Both the position numbers and the translations under genes were made by a program. 5,060 nucleotides of DNA from Pseudomonadota bacterium (GTDB lineage Bacteria > Pseudomonadota > Gammaproteobacteria > Burkholderiales > Thiobacillaceae), in the NCBI GenBank assembly GCA_021791235.1, contig JAJYXA010000073.1, positions 1 through 5,060 of the forward strand, written 5' to 3'. Under the pieces are notes generated by a model. The model did no database searches. It worked only from the letters and a program-made list of their open reading frames with translations, and was not told where the DNA came from. This document shows positions 4,335 through 5,060 of the stretch, in pieces (positions within the stretch are counted from its first letter, which is position 1; each line of letters starts with the position of its first letter).

Positions 4335-4973
4335 TCAGTCATCCTTGTCGGGATGGCCTTTCTTGCTGCACCGTTCCATCGGGCTGTTGAGTATCTGGCT
4401 GACTTCGGCTGGATCGAGCAGCTGGGCCACATACGGCTGCGACGTCAGCGCCTGGATATTCGTCGCGAAGCTGCGCAAATGGTTGCGTGAGCCGCAGATC
4501 AGGCTCTCGTAGACCGCATCGATCGCATCCTGCTGGGATCGCTCGATGGCCGCCTTGATGTCGATCATGTCCTTTTCCTCGATCAGCCCGCCCACCTTCA
4601 GCGCCTCGAGTCCGCTCACCTGGCCCTTGGCGATGAGCGTGTTGTAGAGCGACTGCAGCGTCTGGTCGCTGAACACGCCGATTCCATTGTTCCCCACCGG
4701 ATCGGGCAGCTTGTACTTCTTCAGCAGCTTGAGCATGGCGTCCATATGGCTCTGCTCGGACTCGGCGATATTGGTGAAGACCGAGTAATTCCATTTTTCG
4801 TAGAGCGTGAGGTAGGTGTCGCGGGCCAGTTTTTCCTCTTCGCGCATGAAAAGGAGATCGGCTTGTTCAGCCGCGGAAAGTTGCACGGTGGCGCTGTAGG
4901 CAACCGAATAACCCATGCTGCCAAAAATCAGCAGCGCGGACATGAACAGCATTGAAATCGTTCGGGTGCGCAT
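4335..4973 (-). CDS. Exported DUF2202 ferritin-like domain protein
   Basis: The 212-residue product starts with a signal peptide: basic MRTRT, a hydrophobic core at about 6-21, then SVAYSA with likely cleavage around 25-28. The mature part is the DUF2202 domain, a ferritin-like four-helix bundle. LLFMREEEKLARDTY (40-54) and ESEQSHMDAM (71-80), with Glu73-x-x-His76, form the first half. KAAIERSQQDAIDAVYESL (140-158) and SRNHLRSF (162-169), with Glu144, Glu157 and His165, form the second. These Glu/His positions are those expected of a di-metal site, but no activity is established in general for the family. Two Cys (160 and 202) could form a disulfide in the periplasm. The charged tail KKGHPDKDD is not conserved-looking. 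A good Shine-Dalgarno precedes the ATG. Periplasmic metal or redox chemistry is a reasonable inference; enzymatic function is unknown. Confidence 0.88.
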   Translation of the reverse strand: MRTRTISMLFMSALLIFGSMGYSVAYSATVQLSAAEQADLLFMREEEKLARDTYLTLYEKWNYSVFTNIAESEQSHMDAMLKLLKKYKLPDPVGNNGIGVFSDQTLQSLYNTLIAKGQVSGLEALKVGGLIEEKDMIDIKAAIERSQQDAIDAVYESLICGSRNHLRSFATNIQALTSQPYVAQLLDPAEVSQILNSPMERCSKKGHPDKDD

Positions 4974-4979
4974 TTTCTT

Positions 4980-4985
4980 CTCCCT
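4980..4985 (-). promoter_or_regulatory. Ribosome binding site of the DUF2202 gene
   Basis: On the minus strand AGGGAG (part of AGGGAGAAG) lies 6 nt upstream of the ATG at 4973-4971. It confirms this start and therefore an intact signal peptide. Confidence 0.7.
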
Positions 4986-5060
4986 GTCGAACCGGACTTT
5001 TTTTCGGGTGGGCGCTTTCCTGCCGACGCCGGCACCATCAGGTCAGGTTAGTCCTTGACG
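4986..5060. other. Upstream region of the DUF2202 gene, with a small hairpin
   Basis: TGCCG (5021-5025) pairs with CGGCA (5030-5034) around ACGC, and a run of seven T (4998-5004) appears as A7 in the DUF2202 leader. A tandem TCAGG-TCAGG lies at 5039-5048. TTGACG at 5055-5060 on the plus strand is a good -35 hexamer match, but its -10 would be outside the window. No convincing minus-strand promoter for the DUF2202 gene was found before the window ends. Confidence 0.3.

Noticed and set aside
4991..5010. T7 run at 4998-5004 as an intrinsic terminator on the plus strand
   Set aside because: No stable stem directly precedes it (only GTC/GAC three-base pairing at 4986-4997), and no plus-strand gene ends there.

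Overview
The window reads as a GC-rich proteobacterial chromosome, most likely a betaproteobacterium. The coding stretches on both sides are about 65-70% G+C with strong G/C third positions. The SohB-type protease lines up closely with the E. coli protein as I remember it, and the small genes are typical of environmental Betaproteobacteria. The phylum-level call is fairly safe; the class is inference.

Layout. (1) 1-403: the 3' end of a ParA-family ATPase gene, overlapped by 4 nt by a 51-codon gene for a basic, Ala/Pro-rich small protein. (2) 404-809: a 406-nt gap with no conventional gene; it contains a hairpin with a GNRA-type loop and a 29-codon ORF that would encode a single-span membrane microprotein. 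(3) 810-2088: a two-helix membrane protein of the DUF2892/YgaP-TM type, then sohB, an inner-membrane S49 serine peptidase with its Ser/Lys pair visible. (4) 2089-3566: an island of clearly lower G+C (about 50% in lines counted by hand) carrying one gene. Its product of 352 residues ends in a HEPN/Abi-like domain with a canonical R-x4-H RNase motif (R314-N-D-L-G-H319), and its N-terminal half I cannot assign. Short inverted repeats and palindromes lie on both sides of it. (5) 3567-4226: a soluble glutathione S-transferase family gene, very G+C rich. (6) 4335-4973, minus strand: an exported DUF2202 ferritin-like protein, convergent with the gst gene.

The flanking genes do not form one pathway. 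The parA pair concerns partitioning or positioning, the DUF2892 protein and SohB are envelope proteins, and the GST and the DUF2202 protein may belong to detoxification or metal/oxidative biology. The most interesting element is the solitary HEPN protein: it looks like a horizontally acquired, single-gene anti-phage (abortive infection) candidate inserted between sohB and gst, with no antitoxin, transposase or restriction gene beside it inside the window. The defence role is inferred from the domain motif and the context.
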